64,000 nucleotides of DNA from Phorcus lineatus (GCA_921293015.1 OV121081.1:63815022-63879021); one strand, 5' to 3'. Shown: positions 12,876-26,168, counted from the stretch's first letter. Notes: generated by a model not told the origin, from the sequence alone. Numbers and translations are program-made.

Positions 12876-15800
12876 ATGTTCCTTGGATTTTTCTTGCTTT
12901 GTTTCTTTTCTCTCATAGGTGCATGTAAGTATCAAAATTATTCTAAATTAGACCACTGATTTCAACTTACACTGGAGATCAAAATGAAGGTTGTCACGTT
13001 TTAAGTATTAATTACGACATACTGAATACCATGAATTGAGATATTAAACGTTTAATTTAGACAGTCAAAGTCAAATGAATTGTTTGCTTTACTTCAGAGT
13101 GTCGAATATTCAAACATTCTATGGAAAATACGAAAAGATGAAAATAACGTGACATTCCTCCTTATGCAAAGGCACATAACACAGGGGTAAGAGAACTGCT
13201 TATAATCGATTGTGACAAAATTGTGAGTAATATCAGAAAAATCTCAAAACTGGGCAATAAATGACCGTGCTAAAATCCAATATTTCGTTCATATAGTGAA
13301 AACATATTGTAACAATACTTGTTTGTAGGATAAAAGACAACAACATTATAGAAGATAGAAACTAGTTAGATTTTCTACTAGCGTCCATAATAGAAGATGG
13401 AAACTAGTTAGATTCTCTACTCCCGCCCTTAATAGAAGATTTAATCTAGTTAGATTTTCTACTACCGTCCATAATGGAAGATAGAAACTAGTTAGATTCT
13501 CTACTACCGTCCATAACAGAAGACAGAAACTAGTTAGATTTTCTACTACCGTCCATAATAGAAGATGGAAACTAGTTAGATTCTCTACTCCCGCCCATAA
13601 TAGAAGATTGAATCTAGTTAGATTCTCTACTACCGTCCGTAATAGAAGATAGTAACTAGAGATTCTCTACTACCGTCCATTATAGAAGATAGAAACTAGT
13701 TAGATTCTCTACTACCGTCCGTAATAGAAGATAGAAACTAGTTAGATTCTCTACTACCGTCCGTAATAGTAGATAGAAACTAGTTAGATTCTCTACTACC
13801 GTCCATTATAGAAGATAGAAACTAGTTAGACTCTCTACTACCGTCCGTAATAGAAGATAGAAACTAATTAGATTCTCTACTACCGTCCATAATAGTAGAT
13901 AGAAACTAGTTAGATTCTCTACTACCGTCCCCCGACAGATGAGCAACGATGTTTAAAATACATTGGAACTGGAGTAGCCAACATGGGATGTCGTCCAAAG
14001 TTTATGATTTCGATTAGACACTGCACAATAGAATGTTTCGTAGCACAAATTTAAACTATTTAGCACCAACGAGGTGAAATAAAAATTTGAGAGATGAGAT
14101 AGAAAACAAGATCAAAGTATTATTTTTTGAATTTTTCTTCACTGAAATCGATACATTTGGACCAGCGATGTTCCAGCTTCATTATGTCATTCTTGTAGAA
14201 CTGGACATCCTGGGTCCCAAGAAATCGCTATAGGACAGCAACCAGGCTGTTGTTATCAGCAAAAACATGTCCACGTAAATGGGTTTTCAGATTGGGAAAG
14301 GTGAGGATTGGTGAATTCTAAGGCACCAAATCTGGGGAGTAGGGTGGAAGTGGACAAATTTCAAAAGTCACATTTTGTCGCGATAGTGACAGCAACATGT
14401 GCTGTGTGGACGGGAGCATTGTCCTGAAGGAAAAACACTCCTGCACTGAGCTTCGATGCCTTCGATGCACTTTGGCCTTGACCGCTGCCCTTAATTACCT
14501 CAATTCATTAGCATAATATGCCCTGTTGATAGTTTGGCCCTTATTCGTTCTTATATCGTTCTAAATGATGATATTTTTATTTTTGTAATCTTAAAGTGAT
14601 TGCAGCATTATATGAAATACATTACTTATTTCAGGCATGTGTTTCAGATTGAGAACTTTCCCTAATACATTTATATTATGAAAACAGATGGAAGAAAAGA
14701 AAATGTCCGCAAGGGAAGGTATGGGCGGTCTTTATGTAGTGTGGTGTGCTGATTGAAGACTCCACTGATGCTTCAAGTTTATCAAGATTGTTTTAACAAA
14801 GACTATCATAAACAAATGTTTGGGGAAAATACTGGTCAATGATTATCATCAAATCAAACTTTATATATCCCTGAAGGTCTAAGAGAAGAAAATTTTATTA
14901 CCCATATGGTTATTCATAAGCGGTGTCATATTTTCAATATGAGCACATGTGCATATATCACTTTTGCTTAGCAACGATTGTCTAAGCGCGAGTTACCGTA
15001 TTTCGTCGTCTGTGACGTCATAAAATCATTGTTCGTGACGTCACTGTAGCGGGCCGTCGGAAGGGAAGGATGCCGTTTTCTGAATATATCCACGCCTTTG
15101 AAATAAAGAAATTATTATCCTCGGAAGTGTGTCATATGACTTTTACGAAACTCGTGTGAAATTGTGTATAACCCTCGCTCTCGCTCGGGTAATACAAAAG
15201 TTCACTTCGTTTTGTAAAAGTCATATGACACACTTCCTCGGGTAATAATCTCTATGTATAAAATGAATTTTAATATGAAATGTTTTAGTATATACATACG
15301 AAACAATAATTTACATGAGACTGTTTAATCTTATCATTTTAACAGGTGGTTCTGCGTGCTCCTCGTGCAGTCATATATCAGGCCAGTAAGTAAAGATTTC
15401 TGTTTTAATATCTATGGGAATTTCACTTTAAATTGGTATTTCTGTAATCAAATTCTTGTCTCAGTTCACATTCAAACCATACTTGAGATGATAAAAACGT
15501 GCTTATCTGCTTGCCGAAACAATTAAACTATAACTAATTTGAAAAAATAACCAATTCTTATTCTTGTTTTCTTATAATGTTTTCGTTTACAAATGCATTG
15601 CAGCCTTTATATAATAACTTATCTGACTACCACTGAAATAAGTAAGGCCACTGAATTAATTGTTAATACGGTGACATAATAAGCTATGAAGATATGATTA
15701 AGTTAAGTAGACAGTAGGCAATAAACTTGTTTTATATTTGTTACGATTAGATTAAATGTTTATGCTGTGGTAGTTTTGAAGTCTAATGGTCACAGCGGTT

Positions 15801-18800
15801 ATTGCATCCTGTGATTTTCGTATCTATAAACGAAGGTTCGGCAATAAATCAAATACTTTGTCACTTTTCGAGTAATTTCGTTTTGTATTTTGCAAACAAG
15901 TAATAATCAAGATACAAGTACAGCTGCAGACCAAAAGTTTGTTCACATACCTCCGAATCGTAGTGCAAATATCATATAATTTGGCATGTCTTTGAAGCAT
16001 CGTAGCATTGCGAAAAAGATATGGATTATTTTGAATTTTCAAAACAGATAAGCAGATCATTGCACCTTTAGGCAATCGTATGCCGTACTCAACAGTTAAC
16101 CGTAATAGTTTTTGGCAGGTCACTGAAGTGACCAGGTGTCAACATTTCGAAAACAGTAATTTTTATTTTTCTCTACAAACTCCTTATTAGGTTATTAACA
16201 CCTTTAAATACAAGTCATATTTGTTCGTTTGCATTAAGTCAATAGGAGTTTGCTGATTTTGTTCTCCAAGAGTCAAAAAATAACATTTTAATCGAAATTT
16301 CGGGAAATCGTAATTTCGAAAATGTGACCCCTTCTGTCCATTTAATCATGCCAAAATTCGAAGTTTTGATCGAGAGACGAGACAATCCAACAATACGTTA
16401 ATAAATGGCTACTTTACATATTGACAATTTGAGATCCTGTGTTAGTTCTGCTGAAGTTGTTTTATTGAAATTCAAACCAAACCCAAATTACATGATATTT
16501 GCACTAAGATACAGTAGAAAGTGAACAAACTTTTGATATGCAGCTGTACAGGTGTGATGATAAAGATAACGTTCAAGCAAGTATAAGTCTTGGAAGATCG
16601 AGATTCCATTTGCGATTGAAATGTTTTTCCTTTTAATTTTTTTATTAAAAAAAAATATGTCTTTCAAAGTTTCTACATATATACGAGTTCCAATTAGGAA
16701 GTTTATTTTTGTTTTCACATATGTAAATATGTCTCTTAAAGCAATGATGATATGGTTCACTAGTCTATTTTGATGCAGAATGGCAAACCAGACCATCTAT
16801 TGGATAAAAATAAATGAGGATAGAATGTGATGTTGAGACAAATTTGTAGGTTATTCCAAAAGGTTTTGGTCATCTGACATTACAAGTTCACAAAGTGCTC
16901 ATGTCCATCGTTACAAAAGAAATATAAACTGTCATATACGTTTTCATTCATACGTTTTGTATAGATTTAAAATGTGGATATTTGTATTGAAAATCTATAA
17001 GATTCATAATCTTGTAATCCGTACTTGTATATTATGATTATTTTTATGTGTGAGTTGCTTCAGTGCAACAATATGCTATTACAAGAAAATGTCACATTTA
17101 CCTCTATTGATAACTAATTCTTATGGTTATAAATCAATGAACTTCCATTTTTTTTACAAGAGGAAAGTAACATATCATGTAACATAACGTTTCTAATGAA
17201 AAATTCCTACAAAAAAATTACAAAGTTTCCATATGTCCCTTCACCACAGATGTAATATTTTACAGCCGCTTCTATCTAATAAACTAAGGTTATGTTATCA
17301 ACGCCGATGTTTTTTCTTACAACATAAATCTTCTTTAAATCGACCTCTGACGCTAAACCATGTATGAACACACTGTGTTGTAATTGAATTTACTCTAACC
17401 ACATTATCGAAACTTTCTGTGTTGTTTTAAATCACAACAATGACCATAGGATCTTCAGAAAGCTTTTGAAATAATTGTATTACCATGTAAGTAGGTAGTA
17501 GTAAACTCGGCGGAATATCGAGTCACCAAAAATGTTTTTGTTGGACCAAGAACACATTTGGACAGACGAGTAATCACACAAAAAAACATTTTTACATCTT
17601 TTTTTTATGGACAAACATGACACAAGGAAACGACAAAAGTGATGTATCAAATGTAATAATTGAAAATTAAAGCCATATTTCATGGACGACCAGTAGAATA
17701 ACCTTGCATGATTCTGCACAGCGTTACTTAATGCTCTCTTTGAGGGTCATTGAACAATCAAACAACCTGACCTGTCCCCGGCATGTAAGCCTCCATAGGT
17801 ATACTATATAGCTATAACTAACTTTCAAGAAGTTCGAAGCAGGGGAGGCCTAATTTTGGAGTTGTTTTATAAACAGAGGAAATGCGATATTAGTAGTAGT
17901 TGTATACTCACGTGAAACTCCGTATGATGTCCCACCAGGAAGCAGACGTACAGCAGTACCAATGACCATCTGGAGAATCCAGGGCGAGGCTTTGTGGAAC
18001 AGAGGGTTGTAAAAGCCTCCAACTTCCATCCCTTGGATGTAAGTTTCCTTGAACATTTACCAATGTTTACACAGATATAAGCAGATATAATGTTTCACAT
18101 TGTGTCAAAATATATCATTAATTACTTATGAAATATCTAAGCCTTCAGGGGGAATCCAAAAACCTGCTAGTTAAAAGCGATCGAAGAAACAACTTACTTC
18201 TCTAAAGTTCTCTACTGCAGACAAAGCTTGCCGTTTTACTACCATGTAATTGGCCTTGAGTGAAAGGTAAAAGCCACTCCGAATTAAAAAAGAACCAAAC
18301 TGCATAACTTTATTTTCCCCTAGGTGAACGAATTGGACAGAACGCGACAGAAGACGGGGTTGACGATGATATGGCGGACCTACGTTTTGGACACATTCAA
18401 GAAACTGCCGATCAGTTCAGATTTTCTGAACAAGATCAGAGCTGACATCTCCACTCTGCATGCGGCCGGGATGACAGTTGTTCTTCGCTTTTGTTACACC
18501 TTTACATTTGTGAGTTGTTTCAGTATGGATTTAAGCGCTAGTACCCTAGTACCCGAAATGACTGAGAACATATATTTGAATCAACACCAAATTCCAAAAC
18601 GGAATCAGATTTTTACTTCAATGCAAATATAAGAAGCATTTTTAAAAATTCACATTTTGTAGTTATATCTCCCATGGTTCACTAGCAGTTGTTTGAATGC
18701 AATGTGAATCGCTGATTGTATTTCTTTTTGTCAGTTTTAAGTAAATCAAAGCCCCACAAGGCCCTTTGTGTTTTTTGTAATGTTCTTTAAAACGATATCT

Positions 18801-21800
18801 ATGGTGTTTTACGGATTTATTGAATTTTCTCTGTGTTTGAATGACCAGTAAAACTTTGTATAAAGCCTAACCTATACGATATTCTGTCAAGAACAACAAG
18901 CAACCGTATGGTGACACGGACGAGAAACACGTACTAGAACACATCCAGCAACTGAAGCCCATCTTTCACCAGTTCGAGGGAGTCATCACCTCCGTAGAGG
19001 CAGGTTTTATCGGGACGTGGGGTGAGCGGAGCGTTTTGCACCATTGATAGTAATATATAGGCATGTGAGATCTCAAGATACATACAGTTCATGCACAATT
19101 CATAATGCATTTACGATTAATTCAGCTGAAAGACATGTGGTACTGGATTAGGTAATGTTTATTGGTTTTCACTTAGAAAGCATCCTATCTAGATCCAGAG
19201 TCTAAAGTATAATGTGGATTCATATGCAAAAAGTTAACATGTCCTATTTCAATTGTTGCTTTGATTCTTATAGAAACATAAAACGATATTTGAGACACAG
19301 TAATTGAAGGATTTTTTCCTACAATGAAGAAGTGAGAAGACAAGTGGTTTGGCGGGAAGTTGTATTTCAGTGAATCATTTCCAAGACGTGTTGTGTACAT
19401 CATCTAATGCAGGAAGCGATCACTGATGCATGACATTCTTATAGTAGGTCCGTTTCCGGGTCCTGCATTATGATTCACTCTCCATCAAGACAATTCAACT
19501 GTGGATCATTTCATTAGACGTGCAGAAATGTAGGGCTCGTGTGAACATGCAATATATGTGTGGGACAATTCTGATAAGGGTCAAATTCGTTCGAATGTAC
19601 AGCTGCATGCCAAAAGCTTTTCACATACCTGACTATACCAGTGCAAATGTCATGAAATTTGAGATGCCTTTGAGGTATCGTAGCGTTGCGCAAACGAAAC
19701 GTACAATATTTAATTTTCAATACACATATGCAGATCAATTCTTCTTGAAGGGAAAATGTTTATCGAACCCAACAATTACAATTAGAGAGTCGATATGGAA
19801 CATTTTATTTGACACTTAACGAATTCGTAATTTCGAAAATGTGACCCCTTCTGGCTATTTCAGTATGCCAAAATTCAAATTTTTGCACGAGATACCAGAC
19901 GATCCCAAAATGAGTTAAAGAATGGCTATTTCACACATGGAAAGTTGGGGATTCATTGTCAATTTTGCTGAAGTTATTCCATTGACATTCAAACGAAACT
20001 CAAATTATGTATTTGCACTATGATTCAGTGGTAAGTGAAACAATTTTCGGTATGCAGATGTATGAAATGGAAGTTGTCGAAATATCAGTTGCACTGAGCA
20101 CGATCGTATATTTACGGACCTGAAAACAAACTGCTCTCATCTTACATTTACAAAATATGTGGCGAACTCTTTCTAAACTGACAACTCTCTAACCTTACAC
20201 TCTGTGTAAACCGCCATTTTCATTTGGTTACCAATGTGGTATTATATCTGTCATTGAAAATATATTGAAAAGAATTGATCTAACCTGAAGCTGTTATTTT
20301 TTCAAAAGCGATGTCGGTAAAGGGATGTCCACTGTTGACATTTCAATTCAGGTGAATGGACTTTTTTTGCCACGAAAACAGGACTTTTTAAACCGCCATT
20401 AATAATTAGTTACCAATTTGGTATCCAATCTGTCATTGGAAAGTCTTTACAAATGATCTAATCTGAAGCCTTATGTTGTCCAAAGCGATTTCGGTATAGG
20501 TATGTCCACTGTTGATATTTTAATTCAGGTGAATGGTTCTATACGGACTACTTTGGCAACGAAAACTGGAGAAACCATGCCCAGGACCCGTACTTTGGAT
20601 ACACACCCGAAAACTGGAAGGCCAGGAAAGATGTTCTGTTCGCTTTGTTGAATGCAGTTCCCCAGTCAATGTTAGTGCGTCTAACCGTTCTTTACCATCG
20701 AAATATCACACCTCCAGATCCAAAACTTCGAAATATACTTTGGAATTTGATGAAATTGATTGACATTCGACATAGTAATCAGATTGCATGAAATGCTATT
20801 TATTGCTTCACAGAAATATCGGTCTCCCATGTTCGTTTCCTTTCAAAAGCTTGTTAAGCAGTTATTAGGTAAAATTACACCGACGTCTAATTTTACCAAC
20901 AATGATAAACTTTTGCATAGAAGTTTCATGTCATTATGCATATCATGACGATTACTTAACCTATTGACAGCCAGGTACAAGTGCGCTACCCTGCTATCAA
21001 GATGATGATCTACAACAACCCTCAACCCGTATCATTCACTGATGTCAACAAGGCCACTAAATCTAACGTCGCACGAACAGGTGTGATCAAGCTCTTTACC
21101 ACTTATTTATCAAAGTCTCTTTACTTGTTTTTTAGGTACAAAGTTAGTTAACAACATAATCTATAAAAAGGCATCTCTCTTGAAAATTGTATTTAACTTG
21201 TGGACCAGGAACTGACTTATTTACAACAATGAGAATTATATCAGATTTTTTCAGTACTTACCGAACTGATATTTATATGTTGACAAGATTCAAAGACACC
21301 AACATTCAAAGTAGTGTCGTTATATCGATTCTTCTTACGACATGAATTATGACAAAGAACAAAATGATTATAAAGTGAATGATCACGTTTGTAGTATTAC
21401 GAGCTTCATTTAAAAGTTTTGATGCTACGATGCTACGAGGTTACCTGTTTAAGATATGAAACTGTGAACAATTGACCATATAGATGTATCTGTAGAAAGA
21501 TATATGCTGATAGACCCTACCATTCTTCTATATAAATAATGCCTTTCTACAGCTCTTTCTAAGCGATACACTAATAATTATTTGTGGTCAATCTCAAATT
21601 GATGATGACGTTTAAATTGTTCTCGGTTTGAAGTGTATGGTATGTAAAATTCAGTGCTGACATATGAAAATTTCTATTTGAAAGCATATGCCTTTGGTCA
21701 AGAGATTTGTGTAAAAAAAGCATTTTATTTGCTATGTCATGGTTCAAATGATCATTACTCTGCACGTTAGAAAACGAACGTAAAAAAATAATTTCTTTAC

Positions 21801-24800
21801 TTCAGCCAATAATATCGAATATATTCTAAAATAAAAAACTATAGAATTAGAATTTGACCACAACCATAACATTACCAATCTACAGCATATAGAAATGGAA
21901 TATTTTCATATTGCATTTTATAACTATGTAATTGTATCTCTGAAAAATACGGAGACAATTTTCTTAATTACAACCCATAACTTCGAATAACCATTGCATT
22001 GTCTAAGAAAACTTTACCTTAAAACGTTGGAACATAAAATAACTACGACAACATCCCTGTGTACCACAGCGCATCACAACGATTGTTTCCTGTCGAGCGA
22101 CAACGATGTTGGTACCTACCACAAGGACCACGACGAGAGACCCTACCTGGCCAAAGATACCCGCTACCTTATCGTGGGAGGGGAGACGTGTGCAGTCACC
22201 AAGAATGACAGGTAGTTGTAAATATATACATTAATGGAACATTCCCATCAGATACACCAGCGTATATGAGTTCGCTCTCACTCCTTCCTAATACACTGAT
22301 CTCTTTCAGGCTGAATCCATCGTATGATATTCGTGGCTATGCTCATCTGTTATTTTTTCAGCTAATGAAATGTCGTTAAATAAGGAGCTTGAAGCTACTA
22401 GCTTGAACTCAACGGAATTTTCCATCCAAATTTGTGCCTCTGAAGCTGAATGCGAGTCATGTCATCAGCTGGTTAGATAGCTAGCGATACGAGGGTTTTG
22501 GCTTGAAAGAGATCAGGGAATTAGGAAGGAGCGAGAGCGGATTCATATACGCTGATTAAGCAGGATGGGAACATGCATGTAAAATTTAATTGTCTGTACG
22601 TGTATCATATGATAATAGCAAAAACGGGAACATGAGCGATATTATACATCTGTACGTGTATCTAATAATAATAGCATGAACGGGAACGGAGCAATATTTG
22701 TATTTGCTAACAAATCCCACTGATTCTGTACCTGTTTGTAAACTTATCATTCTAGTTAAAAAAATAGGATACTTGTTAAACCGGATTTCACAGATAATCA
22801 AGTGATAAATCTTATACCAAGGTGGATACTGGATTCGTACGTGGTCATTGTTATGCTTTTATGTTTATATAGAACGGTTTAAATCTTGCCTCAATTAAAT
22901 TTGAATGATGGAAACCACTGATTAACTTATATGTGGAACGTGTGACAAAACATTCACATTATCAATCAATGTGACAAGATGCAGAGCTCCCCTTATTGGT
23001 AATATGTGTTTAATAACATTTCAGAAAATTATACTCTCCTATATACCATAGAACTATTTCAATGATTGCTGTGATATATAACTATAAATATACGATATAT
23101 CACAAAGTTTATTTGTGAGTAGTTGCAGAGTCGACTTTGTTTCAATTCGATTTAAGATCATGCAAAAGTCCCCCCGCCCATACCTAGAGTGACCGCTTTA
23201 TATGATGTGATAAAGAAATAAAAAATTTTAAATTGCCCACATATTCCAGGGACCACTGCGCGAATGCGGTAAAAGAGATGGAGGAATTTCATTGGACGTG
23301 GCTGAACGCGGGGTTCGACAAGGATATGTACAAGATCTGGGAGCAGGAGGGGTGCTATGAGCAGGTGCACCGCCGTCTTGGCTACAGACTCAGGCTTATT
23401 GAGGTGAACTACTTTCTTTTCCCCATTTTAGATGTAAGCGTATACTCCTAATCATCAGGAATTACGCAATAAAAAAGTAACTAAAAGAAATTATTGTCTT
23501 TTATATGTACATCATTTTAAAAAGTACTTATAGACCTTCTATAACGTCTGAAGAAAAGATATTTGAAACGTGTAAAAGTTCCTGTGCAAAATTATCATTT
23601 CTTAACTTTTGAAATTGACTCAATTTTTTTTTTAACGGATTGTTGACATTTACGTAACGGATCGTTGACGTTTACGCTAATGTCATATGTAACAAAGAAA
23701 CAAAGACTGGTTTGATTGAAAATGATTTGATGGCAGTCTCTTGAATCCAACACTTTTGCCTCCAGTCCAACATCCAGAACAATGTGCAATCCGGAAGTGA
23801 CGTGTGTTTCAGCCTCACTCTGACTAATGATGGGTTCGCGGCTCCAGTCAAAGAGATGGACGTGTCTCTCGTTCTACATCAGAAATCTGGGTCAGTACAG
23901 GCGACTCTTTTCATATTCTGAAACGTCATGAACTGCATAATTGATAGTTCAATGTTAGAGACAAAATCAGAGAGTCATCACCCATAATCTCTGTTACGAA
24001 TGAGCAACATTTCACTCTGTCTCCACTTGAGTTTGAGTTGAAAACTTCAATTCTGATAAGGTAAGAAAGCTTCTGAAATTGCTACCAATCGGGATTCTCA
24101 ATCTAGTAATGGCGGAAGAATTATTAAGAAAGAAACAACGCGGAAATAAATAATTTTACTTTCTTTTGTCATTAATATCGTTTCCATGAAAGGATTGGCA
24201 CGTTTGAAATTTAGATATGAATGTATACCCTTAATGAATCTTAAGAAACTATCAATACGAATGCTTCTATATAACCAGAGGCAAGTACTACAGACACGTG
24301 ATCACTGACACAGATGTGAGAACGTATCAACCTGGCCAACACAAAACCATCTCGGGATCCGTCAACATCCCTAGCAACATGCCGACAGGGCAGTATGAGG
24401 TGCGCACCAGTACCAATAGTATCAGAATAGATCGTGTGAATTTGAAACAAAGCTTGAACCCTCATTTACTCTCAGTAAAGAGATATGTTAACCAGCATTG
24501 GTTACACATTTTCCGCCATTCAAACTGTCAATCACCTGTCATTGAATGCATTTGTTCAGGTCACAATTTCTTGCCTAAGAAATGCAAACAAAACCCTTTT
24601 CTCATCGGCCTATGTATGGCTATATATTAGATATTTTGGAATTTTTGTCATCGCGATTGAAGGGATTTGGATAATTCGTAAAATTAAGCTGGCGTTTGCT
24701 AACCCAATATTGCAACGGAAAGAAGCAAATTTTCGAAAAGAAGGATAAGGACATGAAACGAGTATTCAAAGGTGAGTTGATTCTTATGGAATAGCATAAC

Positions 24801-25682
24801 CGAAATAACCAACACTGTGCTTGTAGATAAAGAGGATATAAGATAAATGTTTATAATTATGACCGTTTTCTTAAGTATTATTTCTTGTTGCAGACCTTCC
24901 TGACTATTGGAGACAAGATCCTGAAGACGGAGTCCGACTACTACGTGTTGTTCGCTAACGGGGGAGGAGTCCCCCAGTACTCGCGGGGACTTAACGATCT
25001 CAAACATACCATCACTGTAAGTCAGGTTTTAGAAGGCGTTTGATTACTGCCGTGACTGTAGTGAGATGAGGGGAACTGGACAACAAGTCGCAGTTGTAAA
25101 CGCTAGCACTATCACTTACACATCCATAAGAATACATAATATAGAATGATAACCGTTATGTTAGGATTGCATAGATGGTGATCATGGTGTCCCTATTGAT
25201 ATACACATAGGAGAACAGAAACAGCTAACAAGCACCTGTTCCCCCTCCCCAGGTAAACCACGCCTCCCACTCTGCTCACTCCTCTTGTCCAGCGATGAAG
25301 GCGTGGAACCCGCCCAAACACAGCCATCATAACAGACTCTTCAGGGGTGAGCCAATATTTATCTTAACTTTTATTTTACTATTTCTGATTAAACATTTGA
25401 TTTAACTTTTAACTTTGTAATCACCATTCTGTAGTTTGGTCCTTTTTAATTTGCTTCTTTATAAGGTTTCGAAAAAAACAATCAAGAGTAACAGGAAACC
25501 TTTCACCGTTAACTTCTTGATAGTTTCCAAATACGAATAAGAAAAATCAAATCCAACACCAAGACAGTGTAGTGGTTTCCATGTACTAAGTGCTCTGCAG
25601 TTAGATGACTGTGTTTGTATGAGTGTAATATCTTCCCGTTATTTCAGCACCTTCATCGGGGTATGCAACCATCATTGGCTAG
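12876..25682 (+). CDS. Secreted DUF4874/DUF4832 protein, copy A (14 exons, about 516 aa)
   Basis: Exons: 12876-12924, 15346-15385, 17939-18038, 18324-18509, 18892-19021, 20529-20670, 20971-21080, 22070-22211, 23250-23403, 23766-23890, 24279-24399, 24894-25016, 25253-25346, 25648-25682. All have GT-AG borders and compatible phases, and the frame is open from ATG to TAG. Residues 1-16 (MFLGFFLLCFFSLIGA) are a signal peptide. NPGRGF (43-48), LRFCYT, SVEAGFIGTWGEW (159-171) and QVRYPAIK belong to DUF4874. HHNDCFLSSDNDVGTY (254-269), GGETCAV and the C-terminal beta-rich part belong to DUF4832. In bacteria and fungi such proteins are predicted TIM-barrel glycosidase-like enzymes of unproven substrate; E161 and E170 are candidate acids (inference). 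The ending PSSGYATIIG has no membrane anchor, so the protein should be secreted. Exons 2-4 differ from copy B at seven residues. Confidence 0.9.
13346..13930. repeat. 42-bp minisatellite in intron 1 of the DUF4832 gene, copy A (about 14 copies)
   Basis: The unit contains agaagatagaaactagttag then attctctactaccgtcc and is about 42 bp. It lies between exons 1 and 2. In A several copies carry small deletions, so no long reading frame runs through the array, unlike in B. Confidence 0.92.
14117..14515 (-). pseudogene. Degenerate mariner transposase fragment
   Basis: Read on the minus strand, the stretch encodes a mariner-type catalytic block with FLQDNAPVHTAHVAV, followed by a stop and a frame break. 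Remnants of the tail then resemble the usual YSPD, LKTHLRGH and LEHRWSKCID parts. The D of QDNAP corresponds to the second catalytic aspartate of mariner. Stops and frameshifts make it a pseudogene. It lies in intron 1 of the DUF4832 gene in reverse orientation. Copy B keeps only about 95 bases of it. Confidence 0.8.
14893..15252. mobile_element. Unit A-specific insert with 41-bp foldback arms
   Basis: This stretch is absent from the matching place in unit B (near 42,670). Arms at 15111-15151 and 15209-15249 are inverted copies (gtgtgtcatatgacttttac inside), and ttattaccc near 14896 is mirrored by gggtaataa at the right end. Two perfect TGACGTCA sites lie at 15013 and 15036. It may be one foldback element or two nested insertions. 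Confidence 0.65.
15921..16546. mobile_element. 626-bp Tc1/mariner-type MITE flanked by TA, with an empty site in unit B
   Basis: The ends CAGCTGCAGACCAAAAGTTT and its inverse (aaacttttgatatgcagctg) form terminal repeats of about 50 bp, and both sides carry TA. Unit B near 43,338 reads aagtacaggtgtgatg without the element, so the insertion point and the TA duplication can be read directly. It lies in intron 2 of the DUF4832 gene. Confidence 0.9.
19600..20060. mobile_element. Mariner-type MITE, same family, in intron 5 of copy A
   Basis: It begins CAGCTGCATGCCAAAAGC after TA and ends ttttcggtatgcagatg before TA. The inner motif gtgcaaatgtcatg matches the 626-bp element. At 461 bp it is an internally shortened or diverged member. 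The same copy is present in unit B, so it was inserted before the duplication. Confidence 0.85.
20209..20384 (+). repeat. Tandem duplication that includes a decayed start of exon 6
   Basis: The sequence from aaaccgccatt is repeated about 180 bases later, directly before exon 6. The first copy ends with a 3' splice site and a decayed exon start, ttcag then gtgaatggactttttttgcc (20352 on), while the real exon has gtgaatggttctatacggac. This is a dead or cryptic partial copy of exon 6. Using it would lead to an early stop in intron sequence. Confidence 0.75.
22236..22576. mobile_element. MITE with about 80-bp inverted arms in intron 8, copy A
   Basis: The left arm (cattcccatc, cagcgtatatga, gctctc, ctccttcctaat, tgatctctttcagg) is inverted on the right (ttgaaagagatca, attaggaaggagc, tcatatacgctg, gatgggaacatg). 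Copy B has the same element. The superfamily cannot be told from the ends. Confidence 0.75.
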
Positions 25683-25928
25683 AAGTATCCGGAAAACGTC
25701 AAAAGACAAATAGTGTTTTCGATTAAAAATCATTGATTGTATAATTTTATCTATTAAATAAGAATATCCAACAGTGACTTCTCCAGGCTTGAATTATTTC
25801 GCTCAAACTGAATTTAAATTGCATGTTTCAAGTTAAAAATATGAAATGGTTTCAAAATATGTGATAATGATGTTCTTTACAAAATATTAAAATATCTTTA
25901 AGGAATGAAAGCATGAATATATGCGTCT

Positions 25929-25934
25929 AATAAA
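25929..25934 (+). terminator. AATAAA polyadenylation signal of DUF4832 gene, copy A
   Basis: An AATAAA hexamer lies about 250 bases after the TAG stop codon and is the best candidate for the 3' end of the transcript. Confidence 0.45.
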
Positions 25935-25992
25935 ATTTTAAGTTTATAAATCTTATTTTAATTCCATTCATCCTAATATGGAACACCATCTA

Positions 25993-26043
25993 TTAAAAGG
26001 CAAGCCTCGATTTGGGGTCCTATTCGAGGATTCCTTGTCTTTT
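25993..26043. other. Inverted repeat downstream of the DUF4832 gene
   Basis: taaaaggcaagcctcga pairs with tcgaggattccttgtctttt apart from a four-base bulge, making a hairpin just beyond the polyadenylation signal. It is also present in copy B (52,871 on). Confidence 0.4.
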
Positions 26044-26168
26044 AAATGATAAAGTGATTATTTTTAGAAAAGTATTATTTCAGAAAGTGATTATTAGTAC
26101 CCCTTTAATTTGCTATAGATATGAGAATACGTTATGTGGAAATTCAAGTTGAAGCATATTTCTCATGT

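Noticed and set aside
24298-24748. Extended frame running from DUF4832 exon 11 into the following intron
   Set aside because: A good donor (gtgcgc) after TATGAG and an exact phase match with the acceptor at 24894 support splicing; the read-through differs between units by a stop.
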